DNA from: UBA4823 sp034436035
GTDB taxonomy: Bacteria > Chloroflexota > Anaerolineae > Anaerolineales > UBA4823
DNA length: 41,367 nt
Assembly: GCA_034436035.1 (NCBI GenBank)
Contig: DAOTVW010000301.1
Location: forward strand, 1-41,367
Direction: 5' to 3'
Part shown: in pieces, positions 34,214 through 41,367 of the stretch
Position numbering within the stretch: position 1 is the first letter of the stretch
How the letters are laid out: every line of letters starts with the position of its first letter
The notes under the pieces: generated by a model
What the model was told of the DNA's origin: nothing
Database searches by the model: none
Seen by the model: the letters and a program-made list of their open reading frames with translations, nothing else
Made by a program: the position numbers and the translations under genes

Positions 34214-35038
34214 TTATTCAGTAGATTGTGAATGGTGTTCGGGAAAGGTTGAGGTAGTAAAAGGTCGGGCGAAGATCAAGTAACCGGTATGTGCTACCAT
34301 TCGATCGGTCGGACGTAATCTCTCCGCAACTGGTTTGTAATAGCGGATGAGGATTTCGCATACTTCTACAAATCCGAATTGAAAACGATAAAACTCGTTC
34401 AATAAACGGCTTACCTGATTGGTGGTGGGGAGTATTGCGCCAAAGTTCCCGCCTCGTTTCAATGCTTTGGAAACTTGTGCCATATAATCTTGCGGATTAG
34501 GGACATCCAGGAATAACGCGTCAGCGTTGGTTTCATCGAATCCATTTGCGATGTCTCGATTTTTGAAAATGACTCGATCTTCTAAACCTAATCGAGCAAG
34601 GTTTTTACGAGCGAGATTTTGCGCATTTTCATTAACATCATAGGAAATAATCTTCCCGGAATTACCAATGTACCAGGCGAAAGCAGTGGTTAATGCCCCA
34701 GAACCGCTACCAGCCTCAATTACAATCTGTCCCTCTCCAATACCTAATTTCAGGAGGACATACCCAATATCTTTCGGATACATGATTTGGGTACTACGTT
34801 TTGTTTCCAATAATAAGTCATGCAGGGAGGGTTTAAGCAAAATATAAGTACTCCCAGTATGAGTAGCAATTTCACTACCCCAGGCAACGCCGATTAATTG
34901 GTCATGATAAAGAATGCCCCGATGCGTATGAATTTGCTCACCTGTGTTGAGCCGGGTGATAATTTTTTTGTTGGTTGGACTGACCAGCAGAACCAGGTCT
35001 CCTGCTTGGGTGGTGGGAAGCGAGTCAAAACTTTGCAT
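34214..35038 (-). CDS. trmI: tRNA (adenine-58-N1)-methyltransferase TrmI
   Basis: 274 residues. An N-terminal small beta-domain (about 1-60) is followed by a class I SAM methyltransferase: PKDIGYVLLKLGIGEGQ (about 88-104), motif I EAGSGSGALTTAFA (about 107-120), SYDVNE for ribose binding, and ADALFLDVPNPQDY (about 173-186), the catalytic-site motif IV. It makes m1A58 in the T-loop of tRNA. The C-terminal GYLIFARPF is typical. It starts four bases after the small membrane protein and probably belongs to the tRNA-modification operon. Confidence 0.93.
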   Translation of the reverse strand: MQSFDSLPTTQAGDLVLLVSPTNKKIITRLNTGEQIHTHRGILYHDQLIGVAWGSEIATHTGSTYILLKPSLHDLLLETKRSTQIMYPKDIGYVLLKLGIGEGQIVIEAGSGSGALTTAFAWYIGNSGKIISYDVNENAQNLARKNLARLGLEDRVIFKNRDIANGFDETNADALFLDVPNPQDYMAQVSKALKRGGNFGAILPTTNQVSRLLNEFYRFQFGFVEVCEILIRYYKPVAERLRPTDRMVAHTGYLIFARPFTTSTFPEHHSQSTE

Positions 35039-35042
35039 AAAT

Positions 35043-35315
35043 TTATTGTGTTTCTATGCGGATCAAACTCAACCAATATCCAATTAATAAACAAATCATT
35101 GCACCAATCGTTGCGGAACCGGCCTGCAATGTACCCACCTTGATAAAGCTGCTATGAAAGAAATTCCCCATATAGTTTCCGCTCCAAAAACCAACCCAGC
35201 TAAGGATGATATAAAAGATCAATCGTCCAAAACTACCCCCGCGCCAAAAGTGAAAAATGGTACCATAAAGTGTAGCAAGGACGATGCCTAATAAAAATGC
35301 TGGAGATATCATCAT
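35043..35315 (-). CDS. Small integral membrane protein of unknown function
   Basis: 90 residues, about three hydrophobic helices (about 5-22, 30-48, 63-84) with short polar loops (FWRGGSFGR; NFFHSSFIK). It has no signal motif or enzymatic residues. Its ATG overlaps the mnmA stop by four bases and trmI follows by four, so it is a genuine co-translated operon member, not a spurious frame. No function is claimed. Confidence 0.72.
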   Translation of the reverse strand: MMISPAFLLGIVLATLYGTIFHFWRGGSFGRLIFYIILSWVGFWSGNYMGNFFHSSFIKVGTLQAGSATIGAMICLLIGYWLSLIRIETQ

Positions 35316-36406
35316 TCACTCCTTAAGTCAGGTTCTTCGGCAATTAATCCTCCACCTAAACAGCGATCTTTTACATAGAAGACAGCCGCCTGTCCAGGTG
35401 TAATATCATAATATGGATCATCTAAGGTAACGGCAACGCGGTCGTCATCGAATATCTCGATTATCCCATTTAAAATGGGCGCCCGGTAGCGAACCTTAAT
35501 TCCGACACGCATGCGCGTTTTTTGCGGTGGATCATTAATCCAATTTAACCCTTTTACCACAAATTCTCTCTTTAAGGTATCCTCTTTATCACCAATGATA
35601 ATGGAATTCGTCTTTCGATCTTTTTGGATCACATAGAGTGGTTTGGTTGAATTAATCCCCAAATTTTTTCGTTGCCCAATCGTATAAAAGGGCAATCCTT
35701 GATGTTCGCCGAGGAGATTACCATTTTTATCGAGGATTTTGCCTGGCTGAATTGATTGGGGAGTGTTGCGTTTGAGAAAATCTCGATAATCACTGCCGCC
35801 CAAAAAACATAGGTCTTGGCTGTCTCTCCGTAATGCAATGGGTAATCTTAAATCGATAGCTAGTTGCCGGACCTCTGATTTTAAGTAATTTCCGACCGGA
35901 AATAAGGTTTTCTCCAACTCGGTTTGCTGGAGTACGTGTAAGACATAGGATTGATCTTTTGATTCATCGCGAGCGCGAAAAAGTCTAACCTGATTTGCTC
36001 TATTCCTGCGCAGAATTGCGTAATGTCCCGTCGCAAAATAATCTGCACCAATTTGGCGGGCATTTTCAAATAGAACACCCCAGCGTATCATCCGATTACA
36101 TCTCAAACATGGATTCGGTGTAAACCCCGAGAGGTAATCTTGCATAAAAGGCGTGACCACTGCATTATAAAAATCCTGTTTGGCGTCGATTGTATAAAAG
36201 GGGATATTTAATTGAGCAGCAACCGCTTTCGCTAACCGCTGCGAATCTGGCGTGCAGCACCGATTGGCTGATTCCTGACCTTTCTCGCTCCATAAAGTAA
36301 GCATCATCCCAATAACTGTATAACCTTGGGATACTAACAAGGCAGCGCTAACGGAGCTATCTACGCCACCACTCATTGCAACAACAACTGTACCTTTTTT
36401 ACGCAT
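35312..36406 (-). CDS. mnmA: tRNA-specific 2-thiouridylase MnmA
   Basis: 364 residues. The PP-loop is AMSGGVDSSVSAALL (10-24). The catalytic cysteines are C100 in NPCLRCN and C200 in QDLCFLGG. GQRKNLGI and the C-terminal beta-barrel (RVGIKVRYRAP) are in place. It adenylates U34 in tRNA-Glu, -Gln and -Lys and adds sulfur to give s2U34, receiving persulfide sulfur from a cysteine desulfurase encoded immediately upstream (8 bases). No TusABCDE relay genes are seen, so direct transfer is likely, as in Bacillus (YrvO-MnmA). Confidence 0.96.
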   Translation of the reverse strand: MRKKGTVVVAMSGGVDSSVSAALLVSQGYTVIGMMLTLWSEKGQESANRCCTPDSQRLAKAVAAQLNIPFYTIDAKQDFYNAVVTPFMQDYLSGFTPNPCLRCNRMIRWGVLFENARQIGADYFATGHYAILRRNRANQVRLFRARDESKDQSYVLHVLQQTELEKTLFPVGNYLKSEVRQLAIDLRLPIALRRDSQDLCFLGGSDYRDFLKRNTPQSIQPGKILDKNGNLLGEHQGLPFYTIGQRKNLGINSTKPLYVIQKDRKTNSIIIGDKEDTLKREFVVKGLNWINDPPQKTRMRVGIKVRYRAPILNGIIEIFDDDRVAVTLDDPYYDITPGQAAVFYVKDRCLGGGLIAEEPDLRSE

Positions 36407-36414
36407 AAAGTTTT

Positions 36415-37581
36415 TTAGCTTTTTGGTGACCGAATTTTCTTGATGACCTTTTCCAGACTAACCAAAAACTGATCGATTTGTTCTTCTGTCGTGTCTTTCC
36501 CTAATGTTACCCGTAAGGAAGATAATGCTAATTCAGGCGAGAAGCCCATGGCCAGCAATACATCAGAAGGTAACGGATTTCCGGTTTTGCAAGCAGACCC
36601 AGAAGAGCAGGCAAAACCTTCGACATCTAACAACATGAGTAATTTTTGACTATCCACTCCTTCAAAGACAAAACTGGCATGGTTGGGCAGTCGGTGAGTT
36701 GGGTGGCCGGTTAATTGGGAGTCGGGAATATTTTCAAGCACGTAATGGATCAACTTATCTCGTAACTTTTGTAAATGCGTTATCCATTCCGATTGATGGG
36801 ATTCGACAAATTTAATTGCTTCTCCCATTCCGACAATATAAGGAACGTTTGGTGTTCCAGATCGTAATCCCCACTCGTGACCGCCACCCGTTTGCATGGG
36901 GAAGATTTCAATGCCTTGTTTGATGAACAAAGCCCCGATGCCTTTCGGCCCATAGAATTTATGTGCCCCAATGGATAATAAATCCAGATTAAGTTCATTC
37001 ACTTTTAGCGGGAGATAAGCAGTTGCTTGAACTGCATCGCTATGAAACGGGACGGAGTATTCATGGCAAATTTTTGCCAATTCGGGGATGGGATTGATAC
37101 TCCCAATTTCATTGTTGGCATAAATGATCGATACAAGGGCAGTGTCAGAACGAATCTTTGAACGTAACATTTCTGGTGATACGATACCGGTTTTATCTAC
37201 TTCCAAATATTCGAGTTCGAATCCAAACAGCTCAGCCAGTTGTTGGGCAGTGCTGGAGACTGCATGGTGCTCGACGGGACTGATTAAAATATGATTGGTG
37301 CCATGCTTTTTTCTACGAGCCAGCGCCACACCACGCAGCGCCAGGTTATCGCTTTCTGTTCCACCAGAAGTAAAAATCAATTCCCTGCTATTGCAACCTA
37401 AATGGGCAGCAATTTGATCACGGGCATTTTCAAGTGCTGACTCTGCTTTTTGCCCAAATTGATGGATCGATGAGGGATTACCAAAATCAATCGAAAAAAA
37501 AGGTTGCATTGCCTTTATCACTGGTTCAGCAATAGGGGTAGTGGCAGAATAATCAAGGTATATGAGCTGTTTCTTTTTCAT
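36415..37581 (-). CDS. Cysteine desulfurase (NifS/IscS-like)
   Basis: 388 residues of the PLP-dependent NifS/IscS family. TSGGTESDNLALRG (71-84) binds PLP phosphate, K208 in SIGAHKFYGPKG forms the Schiff base, and C331 in SSGSACKTG is the persulfide-carrying cysteine. It removes sulfur from cysteine to give alanine. The gene leads the operon with mnmA, so it probably serves tRNA thiolation (YrvO-like); it could also supply FdhD. The promoter's TATAAT box is only about 8 bases from the ATG and no Shine-Dalgarno is present, so the mRNA is probably leaderless. Confidence 0.93.
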   Translation of the reverse strand: MKKKQLIYLDYSATTPIAEPVIKAMQPFFSIDFGNPSSIHQFGQKAESALENARDQIAAHLGCNSRELIFTSGGTESDNLALRGVALARRKKHGTNHILISPVEHHAVSSTAQQLAELFGFELEYLEVDKTGIVSPEMLRSKIRSDTALVSIIYANNEIGSINPIPELAKICHEYSVPFHSDAVQATAYLPLKVNELNLDLLSIGAHKFYGPKGIGALFIKQGIEIFPMQTGGGHEWGLRSGTPNVPYIVGMGEAIKFVESHQSEWITHLQKLRDKLIHYVLENIPDSQLTGHPTHRLPNHASFVFEGVDSQKLLMLLDVEGFACSSGSACKTGNPLPSDVLLAMGFSPELALSSLRVTLGKDTTEEQIDQFLVSLEKVIKKIRSPKS

Positions 37582-37589
37582 AATGATGA

Positions 37590-37595
37590 ATTATA
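37590..37595 (-). promoter_or_regulatory. -10 box of the cysteine desulfurase operon (leaderless)
   Basis: On the minus strand, TATAAT at 37590-37595 would start transcription at about 37583, two bases before the ATG at 37581. No Shine-Dalgarno is present, so translation should be leaderless. The -35 region is weak. Confidence 0.55.
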
Positions 37596-37663
37596 TCCCA
37601 TGTAGAGAAGATTAAAAATCATCAAATTAGGTTTGATTTATCTTATCATCATAAATCCCAACC

Positions 37664-37672
37664 TGTTATAAT
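37664..37672 (+). promoter_or_regulatory. Extended -10 promoter of the phosphohexomutase gene
   Basis: TGTTATAAT at 37664-37672 is a perfect extended -10 element; no good -35 is seen. Transcription would start near 37679, and a GGAGG at 37694-37698 serves the ATG at 37703. Confidence 0.65.
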
Positions 37673-37702
37673 AGGGCGGAATGAACTAACAATGGAGGAA
37701 TC

Positions 37703-39124
37703 ATGTTGACAAAGATTACTTTTGGCACGGATGGTTGGCGCGGAAGCATTGCAGAAGATTACACATTTTCAAATGTACGCAGATGCGCGCAAGGCTTTGC
37801 TAATTTTCTCAATGCGCATGGTTATGTAAAGGAAAGCGTTGTCATTGGTTATGACAAACGATTTTTATCCGAGAATTTTGCTTCTGCTGCAGCAGAAGTT
37901 ATGGCAGGGAATGGCTTTCATGTCTTCCTGACCAATTCAGCAACCCCCACTCCGGTGATTTCTTACTCCATTGTGGATAAGTCGGCAGCGGGCGGGATTA
38001 ATATTACCGCTTCGCATAACCCTCCCAGTGATAACGGATTCAAAGTACGGAATGAATTTGGTGGTGCGATTGATCCAAAAAACCTCAAAGACATTGAGGC
38101 GAGGATTCCAGATGATGAGCAGGATATTCACCGCATTCCTTTTGATGAGGCACAACAAGCTGGAAAAATCACATTATTCGATCCAGCACCACCCTATATA
38201 AAACAGATTCAAGAGCTGGTTGATTTCGAATTGCTGCGAAATGCAGGGTTGAAAATTTGTGTGGACCCAATGTGGGGTAATGGCGCTGGTTGGTTCCCCC
38301 GTCTTTTAGGTGGGGGAAAAACTATCATCACCGAAATACACAATCAGCGCAATCCAATTTTTCCCGGTATGAAGCGGCCCGAACCCATTCCGCCGAATGT
38401 CAATGAAGGACTGAAAGCCACTGTAGATACTCAATCTGATGTCCTCATTATCACCGATGGTGATGCTGATCGCCTTGGTTTAGGGGATGAAAAGGGCGTT
38501 TTTATTGATCAATTACGGGTATTTGCTTTATTAGCCTATTATTTTTTGGAAGTAAAGGGCATGCGTGGCGCGATTGTGAAGACCTTATCCACCACCACCA
38601 TGTTGAATAAATTAGGTAAGATTTATAATGTCCCTGTTTATGAAACCGGAGTTGGTTTCAAATATGTGGCACCTAAAATGCTAGAAACGCATGCTATGAT
38701 TGGCGGGGAGGAATCTGGTGGATATGCATTTCATGGGCATGTTCCAGAAAGAGATGGTATCCTTGCTGGATTATTCATCCTCGAGATGATGGTTAAATTA
38801 AACAAAAAACCCTCCCAATTGATTGAACAGCTATTCAGCGTAGTGGGAGCCCACTACTATGACCGCATCGATACCCCCTTCCGTGGTGACCGCAAGGAGA
38901 AAGAGGAACGTATCCTTAATGCCAAGCCGGCTACTGTGGCAGGTATCGCCGTCACGGGATTGGATACAACCGATGGTTATAAATTCCAGTTAGAAGACGG
39001 TGGTTGGTTGTTAATCCGTTTTTCCGGGACAGAGCCGATCATCCGTGTCTATACGGAAACAACCTATCAAGATCGGGTACAACAGATACTACACGAAGGA
39101 TTAAAAATAGCAGGGATTGAATAG
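37703..39124 (+). CDS. Phosphoglucomutase/phosphomannomutase family protein
   Basis: 473 residues with all four active-site loops of the alpha-D-phosphohexomutase family: TASHNPPSDNGFK (102-114, phosphoserine S104), DGDADR (252-257, Mg2+ ligands), GEESGG (335-340, sugar binding) and RFSGTEP near the C-terminus (phosphate binding). It interconverts hexose 1- and 6-phosphates, feeding glycogen or nucleotide-sugar synthesis. The exact sugar cannot be read from these motifs. It begins a plus-strand operon with tatD and a polyprenyl synthase; the tatD TTG follows its stop directly. Confidence 0.92.
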   Translation: MLTKITFGTDGWRGSIAEDYTFSNVRRCAQGFANFLNAHGYVKESVVIGYDKRFLSENFASAAAEVMAGNGFHVFLTNSATPTPVISYSIVDKSAAGGINITASHNPPSDNGFKVRNEFGGAIDPKNLKDIEARIPDDEQDIHRIPFDEAQQAGKITLFDPAPPYIKQIQELVDFELLRNAGLKICVDPMWGNGAGWFPRLLGGGKTIITEIHNQRNPIFPGMKRPEPIPPNVNEGLKATVDTQSDVLIITDGDADRLGLGDEKGVFIDQLRVFALLAYYFLEVKGMRGAIVKTLSTTTMLNKLGKIYNVPVYETGVGFKYVAPKMLETHAMIGGEESGGYAFHGHVPERDGILAGLFILEMMVKLNKKPSQLIEQLFSVVGAHYYDRIDTPFRGDRKEKEERILNAKPATVAGIAVTGLDTTDGYKFQLEDGGWLLIRFSGTEPIIRVYTETTYQDRVQQILHEGLKIAGIE

Positions 39125-39919
39125 TTGACTGGCATTATCGATACTCATTGCCATTTATACTGGGAAAGCTTATTCCATGAAGTGGATGCTGTAATCCAGC
39201 GCGCCGTTGAACATGATGTAACAGAATTCGTTGTCCCTGGAATAGATATCAAAACTTCCCAAGCTGCCATTCAACTGGCAGAAGATCACCCAATGATTTA
39301 TGCAGCAGTGGGTATTCATCCAAATAGCGAAGTTGAGGTGACTGAAGAGTTATTTGATCAACTTGAGGAATTATTGAGTCACCCGAAAGTAGTTGCAGTT
39401 GGTGAAATTGGCTTGGATTATTATCGAAACAAATCTACAAAAGAAACGCAGAAAATGTTACTACAACGTCAGTTAGATATTGCTATCAACTTCCATTTGC
39501 CAATCATTTTGCATAACCGTGAGGCTATTGAAGATCTGTTTCAAGTTATTAATGAACGAAAGAATGATCTGGCACCAGCTCGAAATGGAAAACCAAACGG
39601 TGTTTTTCATGCGTTTTCCGAAGATCTGCAGTGGGCAAAGCAAGTTACCCAAATGGGATTTTACATTGGCGTGGGTGGGATGATTACCTATCCAAAAGCG
39701 AATAACTTGCGGGAAGTTGTTCGATCTATTCCCCATGAAAATATCTTAGTGGAGACCGATGCTCCATTTCTTCCTCCGCAACCTTTCCGGGGTAAAAGAA
39801 ATGAGCCGGCTTACTTATCCATTATCGTAAATGAACTCTCCAAAGAGCTGAATCTTGATCGCAATATATTGGTCGAGATAACCCATCAAAATAGCAATAG
39901 ATTATTTGGAATAAACTAA
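39125..39919 (+). CDS. TatD-family metal-dependent deoxyribonuclease
   Basis: The start is TTG at 39125, directly after the upstream TAG; the product MTGIIDTHCHLYW begins at the usual place and no ATG is available before the metal site. 264 residues. Metal ligands are H8 and H10 (THCH), a Glu in VGEIGLDYY, His in LHNREA, His in FHAFSED and Asp in VETDAPFLPP. TatD enzymes are 3'-5' exonucleases on single-stranded or damaged DNA and RNA. Translational coupling to the mutase is likely. Confidence 0.93.
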   Translation: MTGIIDTHCHLYWESLFHEVDAVIQRAVEHDVTEFVVPGIDIKTSQAAIQLAEDHPMIYAAVGIHPNSEVEVTEELFDQLEELLSHPKVVAVGEIGLDYYRNKSTKETQKMLLQRQLDIAINFHLPIILHNREAIEDLFQVINERKNDLAPARNGKPNGVFHAFSEDLQWAKQVTQMGFYIGVGGMITYPKANNLREVVRSIPHENILVETDAPFLPPQPFRGKRNEPAYLSIIVNELSKELNLDRNILVEITHQNSNRLFGIN

Positions 39920-39920
39920 A

Positions 39921-40880
39921 GTGAATCCTCCACAACATTTTCTTACCCCTATCCAAACTTATCTTTCCGAAGTCGAAAACCGCATGCGCCAGCTTGATGA
40001 TCATCATCATCAAGAATTGGGTAATGCTCTTGAGCATTTATTGTCATCGGGCGGAAAGCGAATCCGTCCGGCTGTTGCTTTGTTAACCGGCCGTATGTAT
40101 GGCGGCGATATCCAGCGCTTGGTTTCACTCAGCTCCGCAATAGAACTGTTGCATACAGCGACGCTGGTTCATGATGATTTAATTGATGGGTCTCTTTTAC
40201 GACGTGGAATTGCTACACTCAACGCCAAATGGTCACCTGCGGCGACGGTATTAACCGGTGATTTCATATTTGCGCAAGCGGCGCGTTGGGCTGCAGAAAC
40301 CGAATCAGTATATTTGATGAAGCAATTCTCCATGACTCTCGCCACCATCGTGAACGGAGAAATCAATCAACTTTTTTCAACCCACCGTTATTCAAGCCGC
40401 GAAGAATATTACACTCGGATTTACGCGAAAACCGCTTCCTTATTCGAATTAGCAGCGAGCGCAGCTGCACATCTCAGCGAGATGCCAGCTGAAACCGTGG
40501 AAGCAATGCGCAAATTTGGCTACGATCTTGGTATGGCTTTCCAGATTGTGGATGATATCTTAGATTTCACTGGCGCTCAGGAAACAATCGGTAAACCTGT
40601 GGCGAGTGATCTACGGCAGGGATTGATCACATTACCTTTTATATGTTACATGGAGAAAAATCCCGAAGATGACGAAGTGCAAGCAGTGTTATTAGGGGAA
40701 AAACCCAATATTGATAAATTAGTGAATGATATTCGCAATAGCGGAGCTGTGAGCGATGCCTTTCAAATTGCGCGTTCATATATTGATGACGCCAACCGAA
40801 TCTTAGATAATCAGCCTGAGTGCCAAGAACGAGATGCTTTGAAGGAATTGTCTGAATATGTGGTCATGCGTCATATTTAA
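39921..40880 (+). CDS. Polyprenyl (isoprenyl) diphosphate synthase, long-chain trans type
   Basis: GTG start, one base after the tatD stop. 319 residues. GGKRIRP (44-50), the first Asp-rich motif HDDLIDGSLLRRG (84-96) and the second FQIVDDILDFTG are all present. It condenses IPP with allylic diphosphates to form the side chain of menaquinone or a related long product (about 30-45 carbons); chain length cannot be fixed by eye. A strong promoter for the next gene begins only nine bases after the stop. Confidence 0.92.
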   Translation: MNPPQHFLTPIQTYLSEVENRMRQLDDHHHQELGNALEHLLSSGGKRIRPAVALLTGRMYGGDIQRLVSLSSAIELLHTATLVHDDLIDGSLLRRGIATLNAKWSPAATVLTGDFIFAQAARWAAETESVYLMKQFSMTLATIVNGEINQLFSTHRYSSREEYYTRIYAKTASLFELAASAAAHLSEMPAETVEAMRKFGYDLGMAFQIVDDILDFTGAQETIGKPVASDLRQGLITLPFICYMEKNPEDDEVQAVLLGEKPNIDKLVNDIRNSGAVSDAFQIARSYIDDANRILDNQPECQERDALKELSEYVVMRHI

Positions 40881-40888
40881 GAATTCCC

Positions 40889-40917
40889 TTGACGGAATGT
40901 TTTCATGATGGTATATT
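40889..40917 (+). promoter_or_regulatory. Promoter of the attenuated aminotransferase operon
   Basis: TTGACG (40889-40894), exactly 17 bases, TATATT (40912-40917). Transcription would start at about 40924, three or four bases before the leader-peptide ATG at 40928. Confidence 0.78.
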
Positions 40918-40927
40918 TCAGCGCAAT

Positions 40928-41002
40928 ATGTTGAGCGCCTATCGTACCCCCACTACAACTACTATGAATACCACTCATCTCTTTTTGAGGGTGGGGCGTT
41001 GA
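40928..41002 (+). CDS. Threonine-rich leader peptide of a transcription attenuator
   Basis: A 24-codon frame, ATG at 40928 to TGA at 41000-41002. Residues 7-16 read Thr-Pro-Thr-Thr-Thr-Thr-Met-Asn-Thr-Thr: seven threonine codons in ten, using ACC, ACT and ACA. Its ATG lies almost at the predicted transcript 5' end, so translation would be leaderless. Slow decoding of Thr codons should stall the ribosome over 40946-40975 and free the downstream antiterminator strand. This parallels the E. coli thrL leader in design, not in sequence. The peptide is too short for homology; evidence is composition plus surrounding RNA structure. Confidence 0.75.
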   Translation: MLSAYRTPTTTTMNTTHLFLRVGR

Positions 41003-41060
41003 TACGCGAGGACCAACCGGATTTTAGGTAATTGTAAAAGCGCCCCACGCAATGGGGCGC
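40946..41060 (+). promoter_or_regulatory. Attenuator with mutually exclusive RNA pairings
   Basis: Strand 1 is CCCCAC (40948-40953, inside the Thr codons). Strand 2 is GTGGGGCG (40991-40998, at the leader stop codon). Strand 3 is CGCCCCAC (41041-41048), and strand 4 is TGGGGCGC (41053-41060). Strand 2 pairs with 1 (6 pairs) or perfectly with 3 (8 pairs, antiterminator); 3 with 4 forms the terminator. A ribosome stalled at Thr codons covers strand 1; a ribosome reaching the stop covers strand 2. Confidence 0.75.
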
Positions 41061-41067
41061 TTTTTTT
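41036..41067 (+). terminator. Attenuator terminator upstream of the aminotransferase gene
   Basis: An 11-bp stem: AAAGCGCCCCA (41037-41047) with TGGGGCGCTTT (41053-41063), a five-base loop and a run of seven T. It lies after a promoter and before the gene it should control, so it must be conditional. Confidence 0.92.
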
Positions 41068-41093
41068 ACTCACAACTTATTAAAGGAGTTATT

Positions 41094-41367
41094 ATGTCTG
41101 AGCTTGCCTCCCCTGATCAACCAGTTTTTGCTGTGCCGGAACAAAATTTAATCCCGGTGAGTGACCATCTGAAAAATATGATGACCATTCCGCCTTCGCG
41201 TATGTTTTTAATCAATAAGTCATTAAAGGTATATCAAGAAAAATATCCCAATAGTCCAATATATGATGCCTCGCAAGGAGATGGAGGTGCCAGCTTACCG
41301 GGTGTTTTACCAGAGATACTCGAACAAGCTGCGAGCATGCAAATTGAGCATGGTACAGCCTACGACA
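41094..41367 (+). CDS. PLP-dependent aminotransferase, class I/II (3' partial)
   Basis: The ATG at 41094 has AAAGGAG seven bases upstream. 91 codons are visible before the window ends. The N-terminus (MSELASPDQPVFAVPEQNLI) and the passage YDASQGDGGASLPGVLPEIL, then IEHGTAYD, fit the first small-domain segment of fold-type I aminotransferases that act on amino acids. The catalytic lysine lies beyond the edge, so substrate and length are unknown. It is preceded by the threonine-type attenuator, which suggests a role in threonine-linked amino-acid metabolism or an operon containing such genes. Confidence 0.7.
   Translation, partial: MSELASPDQPVFAVPEQNLIPVSDHLKNMMTIPPSRMFLINKSLKVYQEKYPNSPIYDASQGDGGASLPGVLPEILEQAASMQIEHGTAYD

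Noticed and set aside
40924..41067. Metabolite-binding riboswitch instead of a leader-peptide attenuator
   Set aside because: I recognise no known aptamer motif, and the Thr-codon run placed exactly over strand 1 is better explained by ribosome stalling. An unknown aptamer or T-box is not fully excluded, but no T-box TGGNACCGCG motif is seen.
1..41367. tRNA, rRNA, tmRNA, insertion sequences or phage genes
   Set aside because: I looked in the intergenic gaps and found no T-loop-like signatures, inverted terminal repeats, transposase or integrase frames; almost all gaps are below 230 bases.

Overview
The window looks like chromosomal DNA of an anaerobic bacterium, most likely a member of the Chloroflexota (class Anaerolineae). 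This is an inference from moderately low GC, a membrane polymerase fused to TPR repeats, an LCP cell-wall protein with no visible outer-membrane genes, and a complete MvhADG-HdrABC type hydrogenase/heterodisulfide-reductase operon in an otherwise bacterial gene set. I see no insertion sequence, prophage, CRISPR array, rRNA or tRNA gene.

Layout. (1) 1-6063, plus strand: envelope glycan genes (a 5'-truncated Wzy/O-antigen-ligase-like TPR protein and a WecA/MraY-family transferase fused to a CapD-like front half), then a C45 Ntn-hydrolase. (2) 6058-12459, minus strand: a creatininase-family protein with a degenerate duplicated front half, a PH/SHOCT membrane protein, the MrfB/MrfA (YprB/YprA) exonuclease-helicase pair, whose helicase carries an HNH insertion, and a DegV protein. 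(3) 12484-17091, minus strand: MFS exporter, glycerol kinase, FdhD, a small ferredoxin and a pentapeptide-repeat protein. (4) 17317-18039: a secreted protein made of two copies of one domain, closed by a clear terminator. (5) 18116-26268, minus strand: a GNAT protein and the hydrogenase operon hdrC-hdrB-hdrA-mvhD-mvhG-mvhA-protease-cNMP-binding protein. By analogy with methanogens, this complex should oxidise H2 and bifurcate electrons to ferredoxin and to a disulfide or other acceptor whose identity in this bacterium is unknown. (6) 26479-31500: zwf, a zinc-ribbon protein, an SH3 protein, and a minus-strand LCP-smpB-unknown group. (7) 31560-33509: an iron-type alcohol dehydrogenase and ribosomal protein L25 with a structured leader. 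(8) 33555-37581, minus strand: a sulfur-transfer and tRNA-modification operon, cysteine desulfurase-mnmA-small membrane protein-trmI-Nudix. (9) 37703-40880, plus strand: phosphohexomutase, TatD nuclease and polyprenyl diphosphate synthase.

The most striking element is at 40889-41094, just before a PLP aminotransferase cut by the right edge. A near-consensus promoter is followed at once by a 24-codon open frame with seven threonine codons within ten positions, then by three mutually exclusive RNA pairings ending in a strong intrinsic terminator. This is the architecture of ribosome-mediated transcription attenuation, as at E. coli thrL, and it would make the downstream operon threonine-responsive. 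The leader ATG lies only a few bases after the predicted transcription start. The cysteine desulfurase gene shows the same near-leaderless arrangement.
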